In this document: positions 16,655 to 24,748 of the stretch, piece by piece | Layout: each line of letters begins with the position of its first letter | How positions within the stretch are numbered: the first letter of the stretch is position 1 | Source: Nanosynbacter sp963524495 | GTDB taxonomy: Bacteria; Patescibacteriota; Saccharimonadia; Saccharimonadales; Saccharimonadaceae | Reading direction: 5' to 3' | Assembly: GCA_046846435.1 (NCBI GenBank) | Contig: CP128407.1 | Span: forward strand, 558,001 to 622,000 | DNA: 64,000 nt | Notes under the pieces: generated by a model | The model's input: the letters and a program-made list of their open reading frames with translations, nothing else | The model's database searches: none | Told to the model about the DNA's origin: nothing | Program-made: the position numbers and the translations under genes

Positions 16655-17008
16655 TTAGCGCCGGCGCTGCATGGTATCAATCAGCTGATTGAGAAAATCC
16701 GCCAGCGCTGGAAAGACGTCGGCAAACCGCCCCAGCAGCCAAGCTGACACCATGATCAGCACCGTCACGCCCACGAGGCTACCCATGCCAAAGAAAAAGC
16801 CGCGCCAAAAGTTTATCCAATAGATCTGCCGCCGTGATCGATGAAAATCAAAAAACAAATCTTCAATCATTGCCTGCCGGGCACCATTTTCATTGTCACG
16901 CTTGATGCGATCAATGGCGCGGCGGGCTACCGAGGGACGTGGATCGGTGGCCTTAGTGTCTTTATGGCCACGTTCTTTTGACGATTTAGCTGGCACTATT
17001 TTCCTCAA
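16655..17008 (-). CDS. DUF5665 domain membrane protein
   Basis: 117 residues. A basic, soluble N-terminal half is followed by the DUF5665 core: FWRGFFFGMGSLVGVTVLIM begins a membrane helix near 76-98, then FADVFPALADFLNQLID. Function of the domain is unknown. The start overlaps the 3' end of galU by 23 nt, and dnaE begins 51 nt after the stop. It belongs to the gatC-to-dnaE run. Confidence 0.78.
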   Translation of the reverse strand: MRKIVPAKSSKERGHKDTKATDPRPSVARRAIDRIKRDNENGARQAMIEDLFFDFHRSRRQIYWINFWRGFFFGMGSLVGVTVLIMVSAWLLGRFADVFPALADFLNQLIDTMQRRR

Positions 17009-17894
17009 GCCGCTTGACTAGATATTCACGAAGACTCGCACCAAGCTTCGGATCACGCATGCCAAAATCGATCACTGTCTTGAGATACTCTAGCTTATCG
17101 CCAGTGTCATAGTACGTGCCGTTGGTGATTTCCACGCCATAAAAACTATGACCGTCATCAATCATGCTCTGCATAATCGGCTGCACCGTAAATTCGCCGT
17201 GGCCATCAAACGCATGTTTGGCTTTTTCGAGATAGGCAAAGAACTCGCCTGGCAGTAAATAGCTACTGACACTCGCGAGATCGGACGGGGCATTGGCTTT
17301 ACCTGGCTTTTCAACGATGTTTGTCATCTTGATCACGCCGTCAGCAACCTGCTCACCGTTCACCACGCCGTAGCGATCAAATTCAGCATCATCAATAATC
17401 TTCTTGCACGATAGCACCGCGCCGTCTAATTTTTGCGCCGCAGTGATCATTTGGCGGAACCGGCTGGGACTGGCAGCAATAAAGTCATCAGCAAACGTAT
17501 AGATAACCGGCTCATCACCATTGATCAAATGCGCGGCGCAGGTCAACGGTGTGGCATTACCGTACGGGCCTTTCTGGCGAATGTAAACAAAGTTTGCCAT
17601 TTCCGACAAATTATTCACGATGTCAATCAGTGGCTGTTTCTTGGCGCCGCCCGCCCGCAGATTGACCAGTAGTTCCTCGTTCGGCCTGTCAAAATGATCC
17701 TCAATTGCTCGTTTGTTGGCACTGCCGATGATAATGATATCTTTGATGCCGGCCTCGACTAATTCCTCGACGACGTATTGGATAATCGGCTTGTCGATCA
17801 GCGGCATCATTTCTTTTGGCATGGCCTTGGTCTGCGGCAAGAACCGCGTACCGAAGCCAGCGGCGGCGATGATAGCTTTGGTTGGTTTTTTCAT
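16986..17894 (-). CDS. galU: UTP-glucose-1-phosphate uridylyltransferase
   Basis: Makes UDP-glucose from UTP and glucose-1-phosphate for cell-envelope sugars. 302 residues. The nucleotide-binding start AAGFGTRFLPQTKAMPKEM (residues 11-29) and LIDKPIIQYVVEELVEAG are canonical; VEKPGKANAPSDLASVSSYL and the C-terminal GTYYDTGDKLEYLKTVIDF complete the family pattern. Start ATG at 17892-17894 follows AGGAGG and overlaps the NUDIX stop by 4 nt. Operon member. Confidence 0.96.
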   Translation of the reverse strand: MKKPTKAIIAAAGFGTRFLPQTKAMPKEMMPLIDKPIIQYVVEELVEAGIKDIIIIGSANKRAIEDHFDRPNEELLVNLRAGGAKKQPLIDIVNNLSEMANFVYIRQKGPYGNATPLTCAAHLINGDEPVIYTFADDFIAASPSRFRQMITAAQKLDGAVLSCKKIIDDAEFDRYGVVNGEQVADGVIKMTNIVEKPGKANAPSDLASVSSYLLPGEFFAYLEKAKHAFDGHGEFTVQPIMQSMIDDGHSFYGVEITNGTYYDTGDKLEYLKTVIDFGMRDPKLGASLREYLVKRLEENSAS

Positions 17895-18463
17895 GATAGT
17901 TCCTCCTGTCGTAGGTTATCTAAATAATCAAACAAAAGCGCGAATGGCCCTGTTACACATAAATCACCCGCCCGAGCGATAGCAAACAACTCTGCCGCTG
18001 AAACAAACCGTAGTTCAGCGCCCTGGCTACTTTCAGCTTCATCAAGGTGGATTGCATCCTCATTGTACACGCAGTCAGTCGCCAAGTACACTGCGATCTT
18101 GATATTGATGTACGGCCCCTCATAGCATTCACCAATATATTCAAAGTGCCCTGGCGTGCAGCCGGTCTCTTCCACTAGTTCACGCCGCGCTACCATCTCT
18201 ACTGCTTCACCCGGCTCCCCGTCACCGCCGGGAAAATCATAGAGCCATTTTTCTGGACCAGCTCGAAACTGATAGGTCATAGCGATCTTGCTATCCGTCG
18301 TCACTGCCACCACCAACACTGACACTAACTCCTCAGAAAAGAAGGTTGTAAACTCATGCTGTTCGCCATCCTCTGCTTGATACCGCTTGATGACGGCCGA
18401 GCGCTTGTACGCCTCGCCGACAGTCTGCGTGGTGGTTGGCTGAATACGCGTGAATGTTTTCAT
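17891..18463 (-). CDS. NUDIX hydrolase
   Basis: 190 residues hydrolysing a nucleoside-diphosphate-linked compound. The NUDIX box is GGDGEPGEAVEMVARRELVE followed by ETG, near residues 78-100. The protein resembles ADP-sugar pyrophosphatases in size and layout. Start overlaps the gatB stop by one base and the stop overlaps galU. The galU neighbourhood hints at nucleotide-sugar housekeeping, which is inference only. Confidence 0.88.
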   Translation of the reverse strand: MKTFTRIQPTTTQTVGEAYKRSAVIKRYQAEDGEQHEFTTFFSEELVSVLVVAVTTDSKIAMTYQFRAGPEKWLYDFPGGDGEPGEAVEMVARRELVEETGCTPGHFEYIGECYEGPYINIKIAVYLATDCVYNEDAIHLDEAESSQGAELRFVSAAELFAIARAGDLCVTGPFALLFDYLDNLRQEELS

Positions 18464-19923
18464 TACAGTCGCTCTCGAATTAATTTCTGGGTGAGGCTCG
18501 GGTTGGCCTGACCCTTGGAACGCTTCATCACTTGGCCGACGAGGTAGCCGATAGCTTTGTCTTTGCCCGAGTGAATATCAGCGATGGATGCCGCCGAGGC
18601 TGGGTCGCTCAATACTTCGTCAACGATGGAAGCGATGGCCGATTCGTCAGACACTTGCAACAGGTTCCTTTTTTCGGCAAACTCGCGCGGATCATCTGTT
18701 ATATTTGAAACAACCGCAATAAACACTTCTTTCGCAGCCGTACTCGAGAGCTCTCCCTGGTCAACCAAATCGGATAACCTAATAAGACTTTCCAATTTAG
18801 GCACAACACCAGAAGTATCAATCGCGTCACAATCACCCCGTTCTGTGGTTACGGCAGTATTGACTGACGCAAACCAATTCGCTATTCGCCTAGCTGTAGG
18901 AGCACCCTTCCGATCAAGGGCACCAAGAACAATGTCGACATATGGCTTAAAGTCCATGATGGTGTAAACGACGGATTTATCAACGTTCAGCACACTTAAT
19001 TTTTCACGATATTCACCCGGCAACATCGGCACTTCAGCCTGAATCCGAGCAATTTCCTCATCGCTCAGCACCACTGGCGGAATGTCAGCATCAGGCATGT
19101 AGCGATAGTCCTGGGCGTCTTCTTTCGAACGCTGCGAGGTAGTAACTTGTTTGTCATCACTCCAGCCGCGGGTTTCCTGCACGACCTTTTCGCCGCTCTC
19201 CAGCAGGTCAACTTGACGCTTAAACTCGTATTCAGCGGCACGCTCGACGCTGCGGAACGAGTTAAGGTTTTTGACTTCCGCACGCTTACCAAGCTCAGTC
19301 GCGCCCTTTTTAGCCACCGAAATATTGACATCAAAACGCATGTTGCCGTGGTACAAATCACCGTGCGTAACGCCTGCATAGACCATCAATTTGTGCAACT
19401 CCGAAGCATAGGCCTTGGCTTCCTCGGCAGAATGCATATCCGGCTCCGAGACAATCTCAATCAGCGGTGTACCAGCGCGGTTGAGGTCAACCAGACTGTA
19501 GCCGTCGTGGTGCGTCAACTTGCCAGCGTCCTCTTCCATGTGCGCATGATGAATCCGCACCCGCTTGAGCGAACCGTCTTCTAGCGGCGCGTCAACATAG
19601 CCAGCCAAAATAATCGGCTGATACATCTGCGAGGTCTGATAGCCCTTTGGTAAGTCAGGGTAGAAATAATGCTTGCGATCAAACCGGCTAACGCGAGCAA
19701 TCGGCGCATTCAACGCTTTACCAGCGCGCACCGCCAGTTCGACAGCGTGCTTATTCAACACCGGCAGCATGCCTGGCAGACCAAAGTCAATCTCGTGCGT
19801 TTTTTCGTTCGGCTCAGCGTCGCGAGCGTCGTTATCAGCCGGGCTAAACAGCTTAGTTTTGGTCGCCAGCTGGACATGGCATTCGATACCAATAGTCATT
19901 TCATATTCATCATATACGCTCAT
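18463..19923 (-). CDS. gatB: Asp-tRNA(Asn)/Glu-tRNA(Gln) amidotransferase subunit B
   Basis: Phosphorylates and amidates misacylated Asp-tRNA(Asn) or Glu-tRNA(Gln) together with GatA and GatC. 486 residues, normal length. IGIECHVQLATKTKLFSPA starts the cradle domain, KHYFYPDLPKGYQTSQMYQP and FDVNISVAK follow, RYMPDADIPP is conserved, and the C-terminal YqeY-like tail ends with KAIGYLVGQVMKRSKGQANP. Start overlaps the HEPN-like gene stop by one base. Presence of gatCAB implies missing AsnRS and/or GlnRS. Confidence 0.97.
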   Translation of the reverse strand: MSVYDEYEMTIGIECHVQLATKTKLFSPADNDARDAEPNEKTHEIDFGLPGMLPVLNKHAVELAVRAGKALNAPIARVSRFDRKHYFYPDLPKGYQTSQMYQPIILAGYVDAPLEDGSLKRVRIHHAHMEEDAGKLTHHDGYSLVDLNRAGTPLIEIVSEPDMHSAEEAKAYASELHKLMVYAGVTHGDLYHGNMRFDVNISVAKKGATELGKRAEVKNLNSFRSVERAAEYEFKRQVDLLESGEKVVQETRGWSDDKQVTTSQRSKEDAQDYRYMPDADIPPVVLSDEEIARIQAEVPMLPGEYREKLSVLNVDKSVVYTIMDFKPYVDIVLGALDRKGAPTARRIANWFASVNTAVTTERGDCDAIDTSGVVPKLESLIRLSDLVDQGELSSTAAKEVFIAVVSNITDDPREFAEKRNLLQVSDESAIASIVDEVLSDPASAASIADIHSGKDKAIGYLVGQVMKRSKGQANPSLTQKLIRERL

Positions 19924-20342
19924 TATAATGCTCCCAAATCTTTTAATGCCTGTTCAAATGCGGCCATTGCCCGCTTGAATGTCTGGGTGGTGATGGTGAC
20001 TCGACTTTCGTGGGCAATCTGATTACGCAGTTTATGCGCCGACCAAACTGCGTCCTCATTCGTCCACAGACCACGCCGCGCCTTGAGCCGCTCACCCATC
20101 GTCGTGCCACTAACGCCATATTCGCGCATCGCCCGGTCGAGCAACTTGTCAGCTTTGATAATCGCCATCTGCAGGCTATCGGGGTTATTTGTATCAGCCA
20201 CCCGCTGCACCGCCTGCCAGACTTTTCGGTATAGTTCCCGGTCGAGCTTCTCCGTTTGTTTTGACGTCAACTGAATGAATAGCATCAATAGGCCACCGAT
20301 CACCAGCGCCGCCACCACTAGCGCGATCAACAATCCATCCAT
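19923..20342 (-). CDS. Membrane-anchored HEPN-like protein inside the gat operon
   Basis: 139 residues. One N-terminal membrane helix (4-24) is followed by an all-helical domain containing AIIKADKLLDRAM, TMGERLK and HKLRNQIAHES. The last carries R106-N-Q-I-A-H111, matching the RX4-6H motif of HEPN domains, many of which are RNases or partners of nucleotidyltransferases. It sits between gatA and gatB with one-base overlaps at both ends, so expression is locked to the amidotransferase. A role linked to tRNA or to GatCAB at the membrane is speculation; HEPN membership is from motif only. Confidence 0.6.
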   Translation of the reverse strand: MDGLLIALVVAALVIGGLLMLFIQLTSKQTEKLDRELYRKVWQAVQRVADTNNPDSLQMAIIKADKLLDRAMREYGVSGTTMGERLKARRGLWTNEDAVWSAHKLRNQIAHESRVTITTQTFKRAMAAFEQALKDLGAL

Positions 20343-21712
20343 CAGATGACCTCCACTTCCGCCGCCAATTTCAGCAGGCTTCCGTCCGAACGGTAATTAC
20401 CAACTAGCTGTACGCTGATCGGTAATCCTTCGTCATTATTTCCAGCTGGCACAGAAATTGCTGGCAGTCCGGCCAGACTGGCCGGCACGGTCATGATATC
20501 AGACAGATACATTTTAATCGGATCACCAGTGTTCTCGCCAAGCTTGAATGCCGGCGTTGGTGCCGTTGGCGTCAGCAGCGCATCGTACTCAGTAAACAAT
20601 TCCTTGAACTCGTTGATGAGCAGCGTGCGCGCTTTTTGCGCCTGCATGTAATAAGCGTCAAAAAAGCCGCTCGATAACACGAAGCTACCGATCATAATCC
20701 GCCGCTTATTCTCCGTCATAAAACCTTCGTTACGGCTGCGGCCGTACAATTCCGCCAGCGTTTTCACCTCGGCCGCCCGATGACCATAGCGCACGCCATC
20801 ATAGCGCGCCAGATTTGACGACAGTTCCGCCGGCACAATAATATAGTACATCGCCAGCGAATATTGCATCATGCTTAAGTCTACTTCTTCAATTTCATAG
20901 CCCAACTGCTTCAGTTTTTCAGCATAGTCAAGGGTTTTCTGGCGAACTGCCGCGTCCACATCGTCAGTCATACATTGCTTGACCAAACCAATCTTTTTCT
21001 TTCTAAAGCCTGGCTGGTTCTGCCAAAAGTCAGGCAGCGTCGTCATATCCTTGTCGTCACGACCCGCCATAATTTCCATCACCAAATTGGCGTCATCAGC
21101 GTTCGTGGCGAAACAACCAATCGTGTCCGTGCTTGATGCCATGGCTACCACGCCGTAGCGGCTGACTGCGCCGTAGGTTGGCTTGACACCAACCACGCCG
21201 TTAAAACTGGCGGGCTGACGAATCGAACCGCCAGTGTCTGTCCCCAATGCAAACGGCACCACGTCAAGCGCCGTCACTACCGCCGAGCCGCCTGACGAAC
21301 CGCCGGCTACGCGAGTTTTATCCGTAGCGTTTTTAGTCGGACCAAAGGCTGAATTTTCCGTCGAACCACCGTGAGCAAAGGCATCCAAGTTTGCCTTGCC
21401 GATGCAAATCGCGCCCTCGGCCTCCAGCCTCTCAACCGCTGTGGCTTGCAGCGGCGCCTCAAAATTCTCCAGCATTTTTGAAGCAGCAGTTGTCGGCGCC
21501 CCAAAGGCTAAGAAATTGTCTTTCACGACAAATGGCACGCCAGCCAATCGCCCAGAAACCTCGCCCTTATCCACCAGTTCGGCCCGCTCCAGCGCCCGCT
21601 CTTCTGTCAAACTCAGCAGTGCATGATATTCTTCAACTTCGCGCGCCCGTCGTAATGCTTCCTTGACATTTTCGACTGCACTTTTCCCGGTAAAATCACT
21701 AATCCGACTCAT
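20342..21712 (-). CDS. gatA: Asp/Glu-tRNA amidotransferase subunit A
   Basis: Glutaminase subunit of GatCAB, 456 residues. The amidase signature is complete: lysine in PFVVKDNFLAFG near 60, GGSSGGSAVVTALDVVPFALG near 137-157 with the Ser-cis-Ser triad, and TDTGGSIRQPASFNGVVGVK. The C-terminal LTPTAPTPAFKLGE and IMTVPASLAGLPAISVPAG are canonical. Start ATG overlaps the gatC stop by one base. Confidence 0.97.
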   Translation of the reverse strand: MSRISDFTGKSAVENVKEALRRAREVEEYHALLSLTEERALERAELVDKGEVSGRLAGVPFVVKDNFLAFGAPTTAASKMLENFEAPLQATAVERLEAEGAICIGKANLDAFAHGGSTENSAFGPTKNATDKTRVAGGSSGGSAVVTALDVVPFALGTDTGGSIRQPASFNGVVGVKPTYGAVSRYGVVAMASSTDTIGCFATNADDANLVMEIMAGRDDKDMTTLPDFWQNQPGFRKKKIGLVKQCMTDDVDAAVRQKTLDYAEKLKQLGYEIEEVDLSMMQYSLAMYYIIVPAELSSNLARYDGVRYGHRAAEVKTLAELYGRSRNEGFMTENKRRIMIGSFVLSSGFFDAYYMQAQKARTLLINEFKELFTEYDALLTPTAPTPAFKLGENTGDPIKMYLSDIMTVPASLAGLPAISVPAGNNDEGLPISVQLVGNYRSDGSLLKLAAEVEVI

Positions 21713-21999
21713 TACAACACCTGCGGCACTTTCACTTGATGATTCTGCTTTTCGGGCGCTAGGTTAAGGAGTTCATCTCGAGAAATCCCTGACTGAACCT
21801 CATCGTCGCGCCAAACGTTCTCTAGACCTGTAACTTGATAGGTTGGCTCCACACCCGCCGTATCAAGCTCGCCGAGCTGCTCAATATAGCCAATTATATT
21901 TTCTAAATCCTGGCGCAGTCCATCAACTTCATCATCAGCTAATGCCAGACTACTCAAACTCGCCAGGTGCTGAATGTCACTGGTAGAAATAGTTGTCAT
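21712..21999 (-). CDS. gatC: Asp/Glu-tRNA amidotransferase subunit C
   Basis: 95-residue structural subunit that clamps GatA to GatB. MTTISTSDIQHLASLSSLAL and DLENIIGYIEQLGELDT are typical, as is the C-terminal LAPEKQNHQVKVPQVL. A longer in-frame start at 22128 exists but adds a non-conserved stretch; ATG 21999 lies 7 nt after a TATAAT box, so the operon message is leaderless. First gene of the run to dnaE. Confidence 0.95.
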   Translation of the reverse strand: MTTISTSDIQHLASLSSLALADDEVDGLRQDLENIIGYIEQLGELDTAGVEPTYQVTGLENVWRDDEVQSGISRDELLNLAPEKQNHQVKVPQVL

Positions 22000-22006
22000 G
22001 CAGTCT

Positions 22007-22012
22007 ATTATA
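22007..22012 (-). promoter_or_regulatory. -10 box, leaderless gatC operon
   Basis: TATAAT on the minus strand ending 7 nt before ATG 21999. It drives eight closely packed genes to dnaE. Confidence 0.7.
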
Positions 22013-22031
22013 GCACTGTCTCGAGGAAAAT

Positions 22032-23879
22032 CTAATAACTTAGCAGTCGCGGCGAATGGAGTGTCACCATCTGCGGCAGACCGTACATACTCATTCCTGA
22101 ACCAAGTGATAACCCACCGCGGTTCCAACCGATAGCCGCCGCCGTTGCCGCATCGGTTGCCGCATTTGGTGCGTCTGGTCGCTCAATGTAGCTAATCTTG
22201 TTGGCCCCACGATCCGCTACGTACACTCGACCATCTGGGCCGCGCAAAACTTGTCCACCGCCATCACCACCAAGGCCTTTCCAGTCAGGGTGATTTGGCG
22301 TTGATGAGTTAGGGAGCGAATCAGATATTACACAATCCCTGAAATGCTCGCAGCCGGTAAACCCGATAAACCGCTCACTTGTTTTGATAGCACTACTATT
22401 GCGACTAGTAATGTCATACCGGAACAGTTCACCGGTATATATTTTCGATACATAGACATGGTCGCCGTTGGGTGAAAAATCAGCAGCGTACCCTAGGCTG
22501 TTATCAAGTGGATCATTGTTATATACACCGACCGACCAATGAGCTATTGGTGTCATATTAGTATCAGCCCCAGATATATCAAATACGTGTAATACTCCAG
22601 CGTTACCATTACGATTTGGACAGACACTACCCCCCATAAACACCAGCATTTTGGTGGCCTCGTTGTTAAAGTTAATTGAGCCGAATCCCGTTCGCGAAGG
22701 ACTTGATGGATTTGGTTGCACGATACACGGCTGAGCCGGACCAGACGGCACATTATACACTGCTGCATTTGGCGTCTGAATAGTCGCTCCGTTGTCGGTC
22801 GAGAAAATATTAAAGGCATAGACTTGATTCGGCGAACCCGGCCGATAGGTATACACCACCGCACCATTTCCCGCATTATTCGGCACGGCATTCATCGCCT
22901 CGCCAGAATAGTTGCGTGAAAAACTGCCCGCCATGCCAATGGACATGTTCTTTTTCGTCACTCGTCCGAGTGGATCATTGGTAAAATCAACGACGTGGTA
23001 ATATAATGTACCGAATTTTGCCCGCTCACGACCATTTGCCGAGTTTGATACTACGAGATACTTAGATTCCTCTTTGTTGATTGGAAAGGCAACCACTGCC
23101 TGCGTACCAGTACGCGAACCGCACAACCCCTGTGGTGATTCACTATAGTACGCCGTTTGACCATCGTCACATGTTGGATTACCGTCGGGAGCCGAGCTAT
23201 CAACCTGCATAATATTCCGTGCCGAGTTCCAGATACGAAGTCCGTCAGAGTAGAATTTCAAATTACCATTACGATCGGAAATTGTCGTTAAACCCTCATG
23301 GGACGGGCCACTTGAGTGTGTTGGATGAGGGTGTGGGGTCGGTTTATTTGACCCGCCCGCACCAAAATCAAGGCAGACTGACCCGCCGATACACCACCAG
23401 CGCTTACTGGCGCGCGTCCCCTTAAAATCAACTTCCGGGATAGCTTGCTGGCGTGAATTGTAAATATAGGTCTTATACGGGCGGCCATCAGATTTTCGGA
23501 TCAACTCAAGGTAGCCCTTGACATCAGCACGCCGCGGGTTAGTTGTTGAGGTGTATTCACCAATAAAATACGAACGTAATTTGTCATTACGAAATACGTC
23601 AATCGCCGTACCATTACCGCGGCAATCAGTACCTGGACGCACGCCCGAGGCAATGGCACTGTCATGGCCACGACTGATACATTCATTCATCCGCACCACG
23701 CCGGCCTCAGCCGCTTCGCGCGCCAGCTGATTATAATACTGCTCCATCAAGGCATTAGCTGCTGCCGACGCCAGCTGGAGACCAGCCAACAAAATCAGCA
23801 ACAGCATAATGCTCGCTACAAGGACGGTCGGCAATACGAACCCACCGTCCTTATCCCACCCAGACGCTTTGTTAGTCAC
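22032..23879 (-). CDS. Prepilin-like N-terminus with propeller-like extracellular body
   Basis: 615 residues. The start is GTG 23879: GGAG (23886-23889) is correctly spaced, whereas an upstream in-frame start adds junk. Residues 12-35 form a prepilin-type region, GGFVLPTVLVASIMLLLILL, with the probable cut after Gly13; the usual Glu5 is Thr, as in tip pseudopilins of the GspK/PilX kind. The rest is exported: repeated short blades such as YAADFSPNGDHVYVSKIYTG and RGPDGRVYVADRGANKISYI suggest a beta-propeller, and several cysteine pairs are present. It overlaps the upstream membrane gene by 8 nt. Likely a pilus-tip adhesin; that role is inferred. Confidence 0.68.
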   Translation of the reverse strand: MTNKASGWDKDGGFVLPTVLVASIMLLLILLAGLQLASAAANALMEQYYNQLAREAAEAGVVRMNECISRGHDSAIASGVRPGTDCRGNGTAIDVFRNDKLRSYFIGEYTSTTNPRRADVKGYLELIRKSDGRPYKTYIYNSRQQAIPEVDFKGTRASKRWWCIGGSVCLDFGAGGSNKPTPHPHPTHSSGPSHEGLTTISDRNGNLKFYSDGLRIWNSARNIMQVDSSAPDGNPTCDDGQTAYYSESPQGLCGSRTGTQAVVAFPINKEESKYLVVSNSANGRERAKFGTLYYHVVDFTNDPLGRVTKKNMSIGMAGSFSRNYSGEAMNAVPNNAGNGAVVYTYRPGSPNQVYAFNIFSTDNGATIQTPNAAVYNVPSGPAQPCIVQPNPSSPSRTGFGSINFNNEATKMLVFMGGSVCPNRNGNAGVLHVFDISGADTNMTPIAHWSVGVYNNDPLDNSLGYAADFSPNGDHVYVSKIYTGELFRYDITSRNSSAIKTSERFIGFTGCEHFRDCVISDSLPNSSTPNHPDWKGLGGDGGGQVLRGPDGRVYVADRGANKISYIERPDAPNAATDAATAAAIGWNRGGLSLGSGMSMYGLPQMVTLHSPRLLSY

Positions 23880-24717
23880 ATCCAACTCCGTACTTATTGC
23901 ACATTGTCGAACGGATGTTGCGCTGCACATTGGTTCTAGTGTATGTCGACCCGGTATCGTGTACCTGGACGGCTGCCGTGATCGCCCCGGCAACCAGTAC
24001 CGCTCCGGTTGCACCCAGCAAAATCAGAGACATTGCCTTAGATGTGTTACGGCCAGAAATAATCCCCTTGAGCATCCACAACGTCACGCCGATTACCCCT
24101 AATGCCAAGAGATATGGCACAAACTCTGCGAGATATAGCGCACCATACACCCTATCGGCACTGCCCGCACCGATAAATAGTAGTGAACTAATGAGAACTG
24201 TTATTATTTTTGCTACAAGCACTATTGCTGGAATTATCAATGCACCAAATGCGCCGTATGTTACTACTTTATACGCTGTCCGGCTAGTGTAGTTGTCGCG
24301 GTCCGAGATAGCCCGTGAGACACGACCAAATGTGATGAGCGCAACAACTGCAAATAGCGTTGCCAATACACCCGCCATGACGATACCCGTCCCTGGTGTC
24401 ACCATATTTATTGACAGTATGTCAGCCAACCAGCCACCAATCGAAGTCGAAGTCGTTGTCGTTGCACCATTAGCCTTCACCCAAGCGCCAAACAACGCCA
24501 CCAATACCTGCGCAAATAACAACGCCGAAACGACTGTTGATACCATCGCCAGCAGATATTCAAATGTCAGCCACTTTGCCTTGCCGCGATTTGGATCAAC
24601 TGTAGCCTGAGGGTAATACGCCGTTGGCTGCGATGCATACTGTGGAACTGGCGGAACATCTGCGTCCTGTACCGGTTGCACCACCTCTGGTGTTGATGCT
24701 GTTTTCTTTTGTGTCAT
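23872..24717 (-). CDS. Multi-pass membrane protein paired with the pilus-tip-like gene
   Basis: I do not recognise this family. 281 residues: a proline-rich soluble N-terminus (1-45), then about five helices near 50-78, 108-130, 150-178, 190-215 and 225-248, and a short exported-looking tail with two cysteines (TMCNKYGVGCD). Start ATG follows GGAGG. The tail and the next gene overlap by 8 nt, so the propeller-like pilin is made together with this protein, which could be its membrane platform. Function unknown. Confidence 0.65.
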   Translation of the reverse strand: MTQKKTASTPEVVQPVQDADVPPVPQYASQPTAYYPQATVDPNRGKAKWLTFEYLLAMVSTVVSALLFAQVLVALFGAWVKANGATTTTSTSIGGWLADILSINMVTPGTGIVMAGVLATLFAVVALITFGRVSRAISDRDNYTSRTAYKVVTYGAFGALIIPAIVLVAKIITVLISSLLFIGAGSADRVYGALYLAEFVPYLLALGVIGVTLWMLKGIISGRNTSKAMSLILLGATGAVLVAGAITAAVQVHDTGSTYTRTNVQRNIRSTMCNKYGVGCD

Positions 24718-24748
24718 AATTATTACCTCCGCTTATGCTACCCTCATT

